From assembly GCA_021767885.1 (NCBI GenBank), contig JAASSM010000067.1, forward strand, positions 1 through 7,424: a stretch of 7,424 bases of DNA, read 5' to 3'. The position numbers and the translations under genes are program-made. Origin of the DNA: a bacterium (GTDB lineage Bacteria; Krumholzibacteriota; Krumholzibacteria; LZORAL124-64-63). The notes under the pieces are model-generated. The model was not told the origin of the DNA, ran no database searches, and saw only the letters and a list, made by a program, of their open reading frames with translations. This document shows, piece by piece, positions 1-7,087 of this stretch. Every line of letters starts with the position of its first letter. Within the stretch, counting starts at the first letter, position 1.

Positions 1-171
1 ATCGATCGCGTGCTCTGGCAACGGGCGCAGGTGGCCGAGCGGCTGCACGATCCCGACACCGCGGCGACGATGTACCGGCGCCTGGTCGCCGAGTATCCGG
101 ACAGCGAGCGGCGCGACGACGCGCGCGAGCGGCTGGCGGACCTGCCGGGGGACGCCGCCGGGAACTCATGA
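1..171 (+). CDS. C-terminal end of a TPR-type protein (possibly BamD-like), partial at 5' end
   Basis: The window opens inside a reading frame (frame 1) that runs 56 codons to a TGA at 169-171. The visible protein has the look of a closing tetratricopeptide helix pair: a [19 protein letters not shown] stretch, in which a helix is followed by the typical Y-P-D-S turn, and then a charged helix ending in ERLADL. Outer-membrane assembly lipoprotein BamD, the Tol-Pal protein CpoB/YbgF and many other TPR proteins end this way, so the family cannot be fixed from 56 residues. The tail (PGDAAGNS) is short and non-helical. The stop overlaps the nadD start as ATGA, which suggests translational coupling to the downstream operon. 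The frame has no internal stop and its codon use matches its neighbours, so I take it as real. TPR assignment is likely; BamD is only a guess from context. Confidence 0.65.
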   Translation: MDRVLWQRAQVAERLHDPDTAATMYRRLVAEYPDSERRDDARERLADLPGDAAGNS

Positions 172-800
172 TCCGCGCCCTCTACGGGGGCAGCTTCGAT
201 CCCATCCACGCCGGTCACGTGGCCCTGATCACCATGCTGCGGCGGCGCGAGGTGGCCGGAGCCGTTCACGTGGTCCCGGCGTGGCGGTCGCCGCACAAGG
301 CCGACCGGCGGCCGGGGGCGCCGCCGGCCGAGCGTCTGGTCATGGTCCGGCTGGCCTGTGCGGCGCTGCCGGACGTGGTGGTGGATCCCCGCGAGATCCA
401 TCGCGGCGGCACCAGCTACACCCTCGAGACCCTGAACGGACTGGCCCGCGAGCATCCGGCGGACCGCTGGCGACTGGTGATCGGCGCGGACGCCGCCCGC
501 GGCTTCCCCCGCTGGCGCGAGCCGGAGCGCCTGCTGGACCTGGCGGACGTGGTGGTGATCGCCCGTGGCGAGGTGATCCTGCCGCCGCTGCTGGAGGGGC
601 GAGCCACGGTGATCGACGACTTCGACCACCCCGCCAGCGGGACGGAGATCCGGTCCCAGCTCGCGTCCGGCGTGCTGCCCGGGCCGGACCGGTTGCCGTC
701 CGTGGTGGCCACGCACATCCTGGCCCACGGCCTCTACGGCTGGCCAGCCGGCGCGACCATCCCCGATCCCGGCGCCCCGAACCCGGAGGAGACCCCGTGA
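168..800 (+). CDS. nadD: Nicotinate-nucleotide adenylyltransferase (NadD)
   Basis: NadD transfers AMP from ATP to nicotinate mononucleotide, giving deamido-NAD, the penultimate step of NAD synthesis, in the cytoplasm. The 210-residue protein has the nucleotidyltransferase signature near its N-terminus: [11 protein letters not shown] at residues 7-17, with the ATP-binding H14 and H17 of the HxGH motif. The family's SPHK segment follows at 41-44, GTSYTLETL at 81-89 (substrate loop), [12 protein letters not shown] at 105-116 and ASGTEIR at 156-162, which stands for the usual ISSTxIR ATP motif. The protein closes with an ILAHGLYG helix (184-191) and a Pro-rich tail of about 19 residues. Length is normal for the family. 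The ATG start is fixed by the position of the GGSFDP motif and overlaps the upstream stop; only a weak GGGA (160-163) precedes it, so coupling to upstream translation is likely. The rsfS gene that often follows nadD is not present here. Confidence 0.97.
   Translation: MIRALYGGSFDPIHAGHVALITMLRRREVAGAVHVVPAWRSPHKADRRPGAPPAERLVMVRLACAALPDVVVDPREIHRGGTSYTLETLNGLAREHPADRWRLVIGADAARGFPRWREPERLLDLADVVVIARGEVILPPLLEGRATVIDDFDHPASGTEIRSQLASGVLPGPDRLPSVVATHILAHGLYGWPAGATIPDPGAPNPEETP
785..790 (+). promoter_or_regulatory. Ribosome binding site of polA
   Basis: GGAGGA lies 6 bases before GTG 797 and inside the last codons of nadD. It supports the GTG start at 797 over any start further upstream in the polA frame, which stays open back to about 281 only because the DNA is GC-rich and codes for NadD in another frame. 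Confidence 0.7.
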
Positions 801-3661
801 GCCTGATCCTCATCGACGGCTCGGCCCTCGTCTACCGGGCCCATTACGCCTTCGCCAGCCGGCCGCTGACCGCACCCTCGGGAGAGGTCACGTCGGTGGC
901 GTTCGGCTTCGCCAGCGCCGTCCTGCAGCTCATCGAGCAGTACCGGCCGTCCCACCTCGCGGTGGTCTTCGACGTCAAGGGCCCCACCTTCCGGCACGAG
1001 CTCTTCGACCAGTACAAGGCCAACCGCAAGCCCATGCCCGAGGAGCTGGCCAGCCAGTTGCCGCGCCTGCGGGAGATGCTCGCGGCCTGGGGCTTGCCGG
1101 TCCTCGAGCGTCCGGGATACGAGGCGGACGACGTCATGGCCACGCTCGCCGCCGGCAGCGCAGAGGTCACCGACCGCGTCTGGTTCTATACCGGCGACAA
1201 GGACTTCCAGCAGCTCCTGGACGAGCGCTGCGGCATGCTCAAGCCCGGCCGGCGGGGCGACGACATCACCGAGTACACCCTGCAGGATCTGCAGCGGGAC
1301 ACCGGGCTGACCCCGCTACAGATGGTGGACTGCTTCGCGCTGGCCGGCGACAAGTCGGACAACATCCCCGGCGCCCCGGGGATCGGCGACAAGACGGCGC
1401 AGAAGCTCATCCGCGAGTTCGGTGATCTCGAGACCCTGTTCGCCGAGCTCGAGCGGAGCACGCTGACGCCGCGCCTGAAGCGCGTGATCGGGGAGAACCG
1501 GGCCCAGATCCAGCTCTCCCGCGATCTCTTCCTCATCGACCGGGCGGTGCCGCTGGACGTGGCGTGGGAGGACCTGCGCACCGTCCTGCCCCTGGGCGAG
1601 GCGGCGGTCCAGTTGTTCGACCAGCTCGGCCTGCAGCGCGCCTCCGGACGGGCGGAGCGCCTGGCCCGGGCTCTGCCCGCGGCGGTGCCGGCGGACGCGG
1701 CGGAGGCGCCCGGTGCCGGCGCGGCCGAGGCCGTGGCCCCCGCCGCGGTCCCGGAGCGGACGCCGACGGATCCCGCGGCGGGCAGCGCTGCCGCGCAGGA
1801 TCCCCTCGCGCGGCTTCAGGCCCGGGGTTACGTCCTGTTGCCGGACGCGGCGGCCCTCGCGGACTGGCTCGCCCACCTGCCGGCGGACGTTCCCCTGGCC
1901 GTCGATACCGAGACCGACGACCTGGTCGCTCATCGTGCGCGTCTGCTGGGCATCTCCCTCGCCGCGCCGGGGCGCCCCGCCGCCTACGTGCCGGTGCGCT
2001 GGCGCGAGGCGGCCGGCGGCGCCGCCGAGCAGGGCAGCCTCTTCGCGGCCGGCGCGGAGCGGGAGCAGCTCGCCGCCGTCCGCGAGGTCCTCGATCCGAT
2101 CCTGGCCGCCCCCGGCCGCCTGAAGGTGGGGCAGAACCTCAAGTACGATCTCTGGGTCCTGGAGCGGCACGGCTTCACCGTGGCCGACCCGATCTTCGAC
2201 ACCATGCTCGCCAGCTACGTCCTGGACCCGGGCCGCCGCAGCCACGGGCTGGACGAGCTGGCCCGCGTCCTCCTCGGCGAGACCATGATCTCGTACCAGG
2301 ACCTCTTCGCCCGCGGGGACCGCCGCAAGGACCTCCTGGCCGTGCCCCTGGAGAGGCTGGCGGAGTACGCCGCCGAGGACGCCGACGTCACCCTGCGCCT
2401 GCATGCGGTCCTGTCCGAGCAGCTCGACGCGGCCGGCCTGCGGGAACTCCTGGACGATCTCGAGATGCCCCTGCTGCGAGTCCTGCAGCGGATGGAGCAG
2501 CACGGCATCAAGATCGACCGGGCCTTCCTCGATGACCTCCAGCGCACCTTCGCCGGGGAGCTCGCGCGCCTGGAGGCCCGCATCCACGAGCTGGCCGGCG
2601 AGGTCTTCAACGTCCAGAGTCCACGGCAGCTGCAGGTGATCCTCTTCGAGAAGCTGGGCCTCAAGCCCATCAAGAAGACGGCCACCGGCTGGTCCACCGA
2701 CGTCACCGTGCTCGAGCGTCTGGCCGAGGAGCACGAGCTGCCGCGGCTGATCCTCGAGCACCGGCAGGTGGCCAAGCTGCAGGGCACCTACGTGACCGCC
2801 CTGCCCGGGCTCACCGACCAGGACGACCTCATCCACACCAGCTACAACCAGGCGGTGGCCGCCACCGGCCGCCTGTCCAGCTCCGATCCCAACCTGCAGA
2901 ACATCCCCATCCGCACCGAGCTGGGCCGCCAGATCCGGCGGGCCTTCGTGCCGCGACGGCCGGACCACGTGTTCCTCTCGGCGGACTACTCGCAGGTGGA
3001 GCTCCGCCTGCTCGCCCACCTGTCCGGCGATGCGGCGCTGCGGCAGGCGTTCGGCGACGGTGCCGACGTCCACCGCCGCACGGCGGCCCTCATCGCCGAC
3101 GTGCCCGAGGAGCAGGTCACCGCCGACATGCGCTCGCGGGCCAAGGCCATCAACTTCGGCGTGATCTACGGCATGGGCGCCCGGGCGCTGGCCGCGCAGA
3201 TCGGCGTGCCGACGGCCGAGGCCGCGGCATTCATCGAGCAGTATTTCGCCACCTATCCGGGGGTGCGAGCGTTCATCGACCAGGTCAAGGAGCGTGCGCG
3301 CCAGGAGGGCTGGGTGGCCACCATGCTCGGTCGCCGCCGCCTGCTGCCGGACATCCTCTCGCAGAACAACCGGGTGCGCAGCTTCCAGGAGCGTATCGCG
3401 GTCAACACGCCCATCCAGGGCACGGCCGCCGATCTCATCAAGCTGGCCATGCTCCGCCTCGACCGCGCCCTGCGCGAGGCCCGCTCGCCTGCCCTCATGC
3501 TCCTGCAGGTCCATGACGAGCTGGTCCTCGAGGTCCCCGCGGCCGCCCGCGAGGAGACGGCCGCCCTGGTCACCGAGGCCATGGAGGGGGCCCTGGAACT
3601 GACCGTCCCGCTGGTGGTGGAGGTCCACGCCGGCGAGAACTGGCGCGAGGCTCACGGGTGA
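797..3661 (+). CDS. polA: DNA polymerase I, three-domain, with active-site motifs of all three activities
   Basis: DNA polymerase I fills gaps and removes RNA primers in repair and lagging-strand replication. At 954 residues it is slightly longer than the E. coli enzyme (928). The 5' nuclease domain (about 1-290) shows IDGSALVYRA at the start, VVFDVKGPTFR, YEADD, TGDKD and a helix-hairpin-helix around DKSDNIPGAPGIGDKTAQ. An Ala/Pro-rich linker follows (about 292-335). The 3'-5' exonuclease domain keeps its metal ligands: D370 and E372 (DTET), N447/D451 (GQNLKYD), and Y524/D528 (YAAED), so proofreading should be active. The polymerase domain carries motif A (D730, E735 in DYSQVELR), motif B (R779, K783, F787, Y791) and motif C (H906-D907-E908). 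These residues sit exactly 25 positions after their E. coli equivalents. Start GTG 797 overlaps the nadD stop (GTGA) and gives the family-typical N-terminus; a GGAGGA lies 6 bases upstream. The stop overlaps the coaE start. Confidence 0.98.
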   Translation: MSLILIDGSALVYRAHYAFASRPLTAPSGEVTSVAFGFASAVLQLIEQYRPSHLAVVFDVKGPTFRHELFDQYKANRKPMPEELASQLPRLREMLAAWGLPVLERPGYEADDVMATLAAGSAEVTDRVWFYTGDKDFQQLLDERCGMLKPGRRGDDITEYTLQDLQRDTGLTPLQMVDCFALAGDKSDNIPGAPGIGDKTAQKLIREFGDLETLFAELERSTLTPRLKRVIGENRAQIQLSRDLFLIDRAVPLDVAWEDLRTVLPLGEAAVQLFDQLGLQRASGRAERLARALPAAVPADAAEAPGAGAAEAVAPAAVPERTPTDPAAGSAAAQDPLARLQARGYVLLPDAAALADWLAHLPADVPLAVDTETDDLVAHRARLLGISLAAPGRPAAYVPVRWREAAGGAAEQGSLFAAGAEREQLAAVREVLDPILAAPGRLKVGQNLKYDLWVLERHGFTVADPIFDTMLASYVLDPGRRSHGLDELARVLLGETMISYQDLFARGDRRKDLLAVPLERLAEYAAEDADVTLRLHAVLSEQLDAAGLRELLDDLEMPLLRVLQRMEQHGIKIDRAFLDDLQRTFAGELARLEARIHELAGEVFNVQSPRQLQVILFEKLGLKPIKKTATGWSTDVTVLERLAEEHELPRLILEHRQVAKLQGTYVTALPGLTDQDDLIHTSYNQAVAATGRLSSSDPNLQNIPIRTELGRQIRRAFVPRRPDHVFLSADYSQVELRLLAHLSGDAALRQAFGDGADVHRRTAALIADVPEEQVTADMRSRAKAINFGVIYGMGARALAAQIGVPTAEAAAFIEQYFATYPGVRAFIDQVKERARQEGWVATMLGRRRLLPDILSQNNRVRSFQERIAVNTPIQGTAADLIKLAMLRLDRALREARSPALMLLQVHDELVLEVPAAAREETAALVTEAMEGALELTVPLVVEVHAGENWREAHG

Positions 3662-4290
3662 GCCGGCCGGCCTCCTCGCCGGCGGCTCCCCGCCTCGCCG
3701 TCACCGGCCCCACCGCCGCGGGCAAGAGTCGCCTGTGCCGGCGTCTGGCGGAGCTGGGTGCGGTGGTGCTCGATGCCGACCGCATCGCCCACGGCGTCCT
3801 CGACGCGCCAGCGGTGCAGGCCGCGGTGGTGGCGGCCTTCGGCGACGACATCCTCGGGCCCGATGGCCGGATCGATCGCGGCGTGCTCGGGCCGCGCGTC
3901 TTCGGCGATCCGACCCGGCGCGAGGAGCTGGACCGGATCGTCCATCCGCCGCTCGCGGCCGCCTGCACGGCGCTGCTCGCGGCCGCCGCGGCCGGCAAGT
4001 CCCCCCTGGTGGTCCTGGAGGCCGCGGTGTATTTTCGCTTGCCCGGACCGCCGCCGGTGGATATCACTGTGACGGTCACCGCGCCCGCACAGGCGCGGCA
4101 GGCTCGCCTGGTCGACGCCGGCCTCGATCCTGACCGCGCGCGCGCGCGCATGGCCGCGCAGGCCCACCTCGAGCCGCTCTGGCGGCGCGCCGACCGTATC
4201 ATCGAGAACCGCGGCACCGAGGCCGAGCTCATCGCGGCGGCCGACCGCCTCTGGCGCGAACTCGTCGCGCCCGCTTCCCCGGAGGGATGA
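3658..4290 (+). CDS. coaE: Dephospho-CoA kinase (CoaE), divergent
   Basis: CoaE phosphorylates the 3'-hydroxyl of dephospho-CoA with ATP, the last step of CoA synthesis. The 210-residue protein has a P-loop at 17-24 (GPTAAGKS), then LGAVVLDADRIAH (33-45; D39 and D41 match the family's xDADxIA), a FGDDILGPDGRIDRGVLGPRVF segment split around 61-82, IVHPPL (94-99), and the C-terminal AQ-x-x-x-E and ADRIIEN (178-184) features typical of CoaE. Odd points: the P-loop reads GPTAAGKSR rather than GGxGSGKST, the usual xxPLLxE strand is replaced by EAAVYFR (121-127), and the second Arg expected in the lid (RxxxR) appears to be Ala154. Domain order, length and the DAD, HP and ADxxIxN signatures still favour CoaE over other P-loop kinases. 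MiaA shares the GPTxxGK loop but lacks these signatures and is much longer. GTG 3658 overlaps the polA stop, and a GAGG at 3647-3650 lies 7 bases upstream. Confidence 0.88.
   Translation: MSRPASSPAAPRLAVTGPTAAGKSRLCRRLAELGAVVLDADRIAHGVLDAPAVQAAVVAAFGDDILGPDGRIDRGVLGPRVFGDPTRREELDRIVHPPLAAACTALLAAAAAGKSPLVVLEAAVYFRLPGPPPVDITVTVTAPAQARQARLVDAGLDPDRARARMAAQAHLEPLWRRADRIIENRGTEAELIAAADRLWRELVAPASPEG
4281..4286 (+). promoter_or_regulatory. Ribosome binding site of prfB
   Basis: GGAGGG inside the last coaE codons lies 7 bases before ATG 4294. A second ATG at 4287 directly abuts this site, is too close to use it, and opens a frame that has no family match, so 4294 is the start. Confidence 0.65.
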
Positions 4291-4293
4291 GAG

Positions 4294-5416
4294 ATGAAGG
4301 AAACGCTGGAGACGCTCGAGGCGCAGCGCCTGCGCCTGGCCGAGCTCAAGGAGGGTCTTTGACTATCCCTCCCTGCGCAAGGAACTGGACTACCTGGAGC
4401 AGGCCCAGTCCGAGCCCGACTTCTGGTCGGACCAGGACGCCGCTGGACGGGTGGTGCGCCGGGTCCGGCAGCTGAAGTCCTGGACCGATCCGGTGGAGGA
4501 GGCGGAGGCCAAGGCCGAGGAGCTGGGCCTGCTGGCGGAACTGGCCACCGAGGAGGACGACGCCGAGACCGCCGCCGAGGTGACGGCGGGGGCCGCGCAG
4601 CTGGGCCGGCTCATCGAGCGCCTCGATTTCCAGTTCCTGCTCAACGGTCCGGAGGACGGGCGCGGCGCCATCCTGGAGATCCATCCCGGCGCCGGCGGCG
4701 TCGATGCCCAGGACTGGGCGGAGATGCTCCTGCGCATGTACACGCGCTACCTCGAGCAGCATGGCATGAAGTTCAGCACGCTGGACCTGCAGCCCGGCGA
4801 GGAAGCGGGTCTGAAGAGCGTCACGCTGGAGATCGAGCACCCGTTCGCCTATGGCTACCTCAAGAGCGAGAACGGCGTGCACCGGCTCGTGCGCATCTCG
4901 CCCTTCGACGCCCAGAGCCGCCGGCACACGGCCTTCGCCAGCGTCTTCGTCTTTCCCCTGGTGGACGACGACGTCGAGGTCGAGATCAATCCCGCCGACC
5001 TGCGCGTGGATACCTACCGTGCCCAGGGCGCCGGCGGCCAGCACGTCAACAAGACCGACAGCGCCGTGCGCATCACCCACGAGCCCACCGGCATCGTGGT
5101 GCAGTCGCAGCAGGAGCGGAGCCAGCACCGCAACCGCGAGATGGCCATGACCATGCTGCGCACCAAGCTGTACATGCGCGCGCTGGAGGAGAAGATGCAG
5201 GAGCGCCAGGCGGCCGAGGACGCCAAGATGGAGATCGCCTGGGGCAGCCAGATCCGCAACTACGTCCTGCAGCCCTACACCAAGGTCAAGGACGTGCGGA
5301 CCGAGCACGAGACCGGCAATGCCCAGGCCGTGCTCGACGGCGACCTCGACGGCTTCATCGACGCCTATCTGCGCTACAAGAGCGCCGAGGTGGCGCGCGA
5401 ACGCACGCAGGACTGA
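4294..5416 (+). CDS. prfB: Peptide chain release factor 2, expressed by programmed +1 frameshift
   Basis: RF2 recognises UAA and UGA stop codons and triggers peptidyl-tRNA hydrolysis on the ribosome. Translation from ATG 4294 reads 22 sense codons and meets an in-frame TGA at 4360-4362. Skipping one base (T4360) continues with GAC 4361 (Asp-Tyr-Pro-Ser) to TGA 5414-5416, giving a 373-residue protein, close to the usual 365 or so. The N-terminal helices (about 1-110) are Glu-rich. Domain 2 has the RF2 stop-codon-reading tripeptide S202-P203-F204, which separates it from RF1 (PxT). Domain 3 has the catalytic GGQ at 247-249 in RAQGAGGQHVNKT, followed by the conserved SAVRITHEPTGIVV and SQQERSQHRN. 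The C-terminal KDVRTEHETG and LDGFIDAYL segments are family-typical. Start is 3 bases after coaE. The internal stop is a regulatory site, not a mutation: when RF2 is scarce the ribosome shifts frame, so RF2 controls its own level. Confidence 0.95.
4348..4363 (+). promoter_or_regulatory. prfB programmed +1 frameshift signal
   Basis: The sequence AAGGAGGGTCTTTGAC combines the three known parts of the RF2 recoding site: an internal Shine-Dalgarno-like element (AGGAGG, 4349-4354), the slippery Leu codon CTT (4357-4359) and the in-frame TGA followed by C (4360-4363), a weak stop context. tRNA-Leu on CTT re-pairs with TTT one base downstream, and reading resumes at GAC 4361. CTT is an uncommon codon in this GC-rich DNA, which fits selection for slippage. 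Compared with E. coli (AGGGGG-UAU-CUU-UGA-C), the purine element is a full AGGAGG and the spacer to CTT is 2 rather than 3 bases. Confidence 0.93.
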
Positions 5417-5440
5417 TCCGCCATCGCAACCACCGCGCCG

Positions 5441-5457
5441 GGCGGCGCCGAGCCGCC
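5441..5457 (+). other. GC-rich hairpin in the prfB-lysS gap
   Basis: GGCGGC, a 5-base loop (GCCGA) and GCCGCC can form a 6-bp all-GC stem in the 67-base gap. There is no T-run after it, so it is not a canonical rho-independent terminator. It could partly slow transcription or set lysS expression relative to prfB, but hairpins of this size arise easily by chance in such GC-rich DNA. Confidence 0.25.
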
Positions 5458-5465
5458 GCGCCCGC

Positions 5466-5475
5466 GAGGAAGGGG
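5466..5475 (+). promoter_or_regulatory. Ribosome binding site of lysS
   Basis: GAGGAAGGGG lies 8 bases before GTG 5484. The lysS frame is open far upstream into prfB, so this site is what fixes the start: it is the only good purine-rich element in the gap, and the GTG it serves gives a N-terminus of family-like length. Confidence 0.65.
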
Positions 5476-5483
5476 ACGCCACG

Positions 5484-7067
5484 GTGTCCGACCAGAAGCA
5501 GCAGCCCGACCAGCCGACCCCGGCCGCCGACGGCGGCGCCACCCAGGGCCTGGCCAACATCATCGCCGGCCGCCGCGAGAAGCTCGACCGCCTGGCCGAG
5601 GCGGGCCCGGTCTACCCGCATCGCTTCGACCGCACGCATCGGTCGTCCGAGATCCGCGCCGAGGCCGATGCCCTCATGGGCGAACGCCGCCGCGTGCGTT
5701 ACGCTGGCCGGCTGATGGCCAAGCGGGGCATGGGCAAGACCCTGTTCGCGCCCCTGGACGACGAGTGGGGCCGCGTCCAGGTCTACTTCAAGAAGGACGA
5801 CCTCGGGCCCGAGCGCTTCAAGCAGGTGCAGAAGCTCCTGGACCTCGGTGATCTGGTGGGCGTGGAGGGCTTCCTCTTCCGCACCCGCACCGACGAGCTC
5901 ACCATCCACGTCGAGGACTTCCAGCTCCTGGCCAAGGCCATCCGGCCGTTGCCCGAGAAGTACCACGACATGTCCGTGGAGCTGAAGAGCCGCCGGCGGC
6001 ACCTGGACCTGGCCATGAACCTGGAGACCCGCCAGCGTTTCCGGCGCCGCGCGGAGATCATCGGCATGCTGCGCGCCCAGCTGGACGGGGAGGGCTTCCT
6101 GGAGGTGGAGACCCCGGTGCTGCAGCCGCTCTACGGAGGCGCCACCGCCCGGCCCTTCGTCACCCGGCACAACGCCCTGGACATGGAGCTCTTCCTGCGC
6201 ATCGCCGACGAGCTCTACCTCAAGCGGCTGATCGTCGGCGGGCTGGATCGCGTCTACGAGATCGCCAAGGACTTCCGCAACGAGGGCATGGACCGCACCC
6301 ACAATCCCGAGTTCACCATGCTCGAGGCCTACGCCGCCTACTGGGACTACCACGACATGATGGACCTCTCCGAGCGCATGCTGCGCGCGCTGGGCGAGCG
6401 GTTCGGCCGCGACGGCGAGGTCACCTATGGCGAGCACACCGTGGATTTCTCGCGACCCTTCGCGCGGGTGCGTTTCCTGGACGCCCTCGGCGAGGTGGTG
6501 GGCGAGGATCTGCGCTCCCTCGACGACGCCGCCCTGCGCGCCCTGGCCGGGCGCCACGGCGTCAAGGTGCGTCCGGACCTGGGCCGCGACCGTGTCCTGG
6601 ACGAGATGTTCTCCGCGCTCGTCGAGCCGCAGCTGATCCAGCCCACCTTCGTCATGGACCATCCGAAGGAGCTGTCGCCCCTGGCCAAGGATCATCGCAG
6701 CGAGCCGGGACTGGTGGAGCGCTTCGAGCTCTTCGTCTGCGGCTTCGAGCTGGCCAACAGCTTCAGCGAGCTCAACGACCCCGCCGAGCAGCGCCGCCGC
6801 TTCGAGGCCCAGATGGCGCTCATCGCCGGCGGCGACGACGAGGCCCAGCAGCTGGACGAGGAGTTCCTCGCCGCCCTGGAGCACGGCATGCCGCCCACCG
6901 GTGGCATCGGCTTCGGCGTGGACCGCCTGATCATGCTCTTCACCGACTGCCACAGCATCCGCGACGTGCTGCTCTTCCCGGCCATGCGGCCGGAGGGCCG
7001 GCAGGAGCGCCCGGGCTTCAGCGCCGACTGGCAGCAGAAGGCGGACGACGCCAGTCAGGAGGGCTAG
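5484..7067 (+). CDS. lysS: Lysyl-tRNA synthetase, class II
   Basis: LysRS joins lysine to tRNA-Lys using ATP, in the cytoplasm, as a homodimer. The 527-residue protein (E. coli has 505) begins with a disordered Gln/Pro/Ala-rich stretch (about 1-22), then an N-terminal helix and the anticodon-binding OB fold (about 65-155; RYAGRLMAKRGMGK). The class IIb catalytic core follows: RRRHLDLAMN, motif 1 ending in FLEVETP (P211), the lysine-pocket GGATARPF and HNALDMELFLRIADELYLKRL region, motif 2 from F264-R265-N266-E267 to HNPEFTMLE, the ELANSFSELNDP segment, and motif 3 GGIGFGVDR ending at R481. HNPEFTMLE and SELNDP distinguish it from AspRS and AsnRS. All expected motifs are present, so it should be active. 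GTG 5484 is chosen because of its ribosome binding site; no other start codon occurs in frame before the OB fold. prfB-lysS adjacency is also found in E. coli. Confidence 0.97.
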   Translation: MSDQKQQPDQPTPAADGGATQGLANIIAGRREKLDRLAEAGPVYPHRFDRTHRSSEIRAEADALMGERRRVRYAGRLMAKRGMGKTLFAPLDDEWGRVQVYFKKDDLGPERFKQVQKLLDLGDLVGVEGFLFRTRTDELTIHVEDFQLLAKAIRPLPEKYHDMSVELKSRRRHLDLAMNLETRQRFRRRAEIIGMLRAQLDGEGFLEVETPVLQPLYGGATARPFVTRHNALDMELFLRIADELYLKRLIVGGLDRVYEIAKDFRNEGMDRTHNPEFTMLEAYAAYWDYHDMMDLSERMLRALGERFGRDGEVTYGEHTVDFSRPFARVRFLDALGEVVGEDLRSLDDAALRALAGRHGVKVRPDLGRDRVLDEMFSALVEPQLIQPTFVMDHPKELSPLAKDHRSEPGLVERFELFVCGFELANSFSELNDPAEQRRRFEAQMALIAGGDDEAQQLDEEFLAALEHGMPPTGGIGFGVDRLIMLFTDCHSIRDVLLFPAMRPEGRQERPGFSADWQQKADDASQEG

Positions 7068-7080
7068 GCCCGCGCGGGCC
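7067..7080. repeat. Perfect 14-bp GC palindrome at the lysS stop
   Basis: GGCCCGCGCGGGCC reads the same on both strands. It starts at the last base of the lysS stop codon and ends 7 bases before the permease start. Folding as RNA would leave a very small loop, and no T-run follows, so it is not a standard terminator. It may be a protein-binding site or a chance product of high GC. Confidence 0.4.
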
Positions 7081-7087
7081 GCCGGAC

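Noticed and set aside
281..796. N-terminal extension of PolA in the same frame, overlapping nadD
   Set aside because: The extension is Arg/Gly/Ala/Pro-rich filler read out of frame through nadD. Family length, the IDGSALVYRA N-terminus and the GGAGGA site all place the start at GTG 797.
1316..3655. 779-codon open frame on the - strand opposite polA
   Set aside because: It mirrors the GC-rich third-position pattern of polA, its protein is a low-information His/Gly/Leu/Gln/Arg mix without motifs, and the + strand codes for a full DNA polymerase I.
4134..4150. Short CG alternation (CGCGCGCGCGC) inside coaE, possibly Z-DNA or a slippage site
   Set aside because: It is explained by Arg and Ala codons of coaE in very GC-rich DNA and leaves the frame intact.
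4360..4362. Premature stop that could make prfB a pseudogene
   Set aside because: The TGA has the complete programmed frameshift context (internal SD, CTT, TGAC) and both parts join into a full RF2.
4287..4475. 62-codon frame starting at the ATGA that overlaps the coaE stop
   Set aside because: The ATG abuts the ribosome site too closely, the frame is neither of the two RF2 frames and its protein resembles nothing.
4346..5563. 405-codon open frame on the - strand opposite prfB
   Set aside because: It covers the intact RF2 frame and has only a biased Leu/Gly/His/Val composition with no family motif.
5355..6953. 532-codon open frame on the - strand opposite lysS
   Set aside because: Same compositional artefact; it spans the prfB-lysS gap and has no recognisable domain, while lysS is complete on the + strand.
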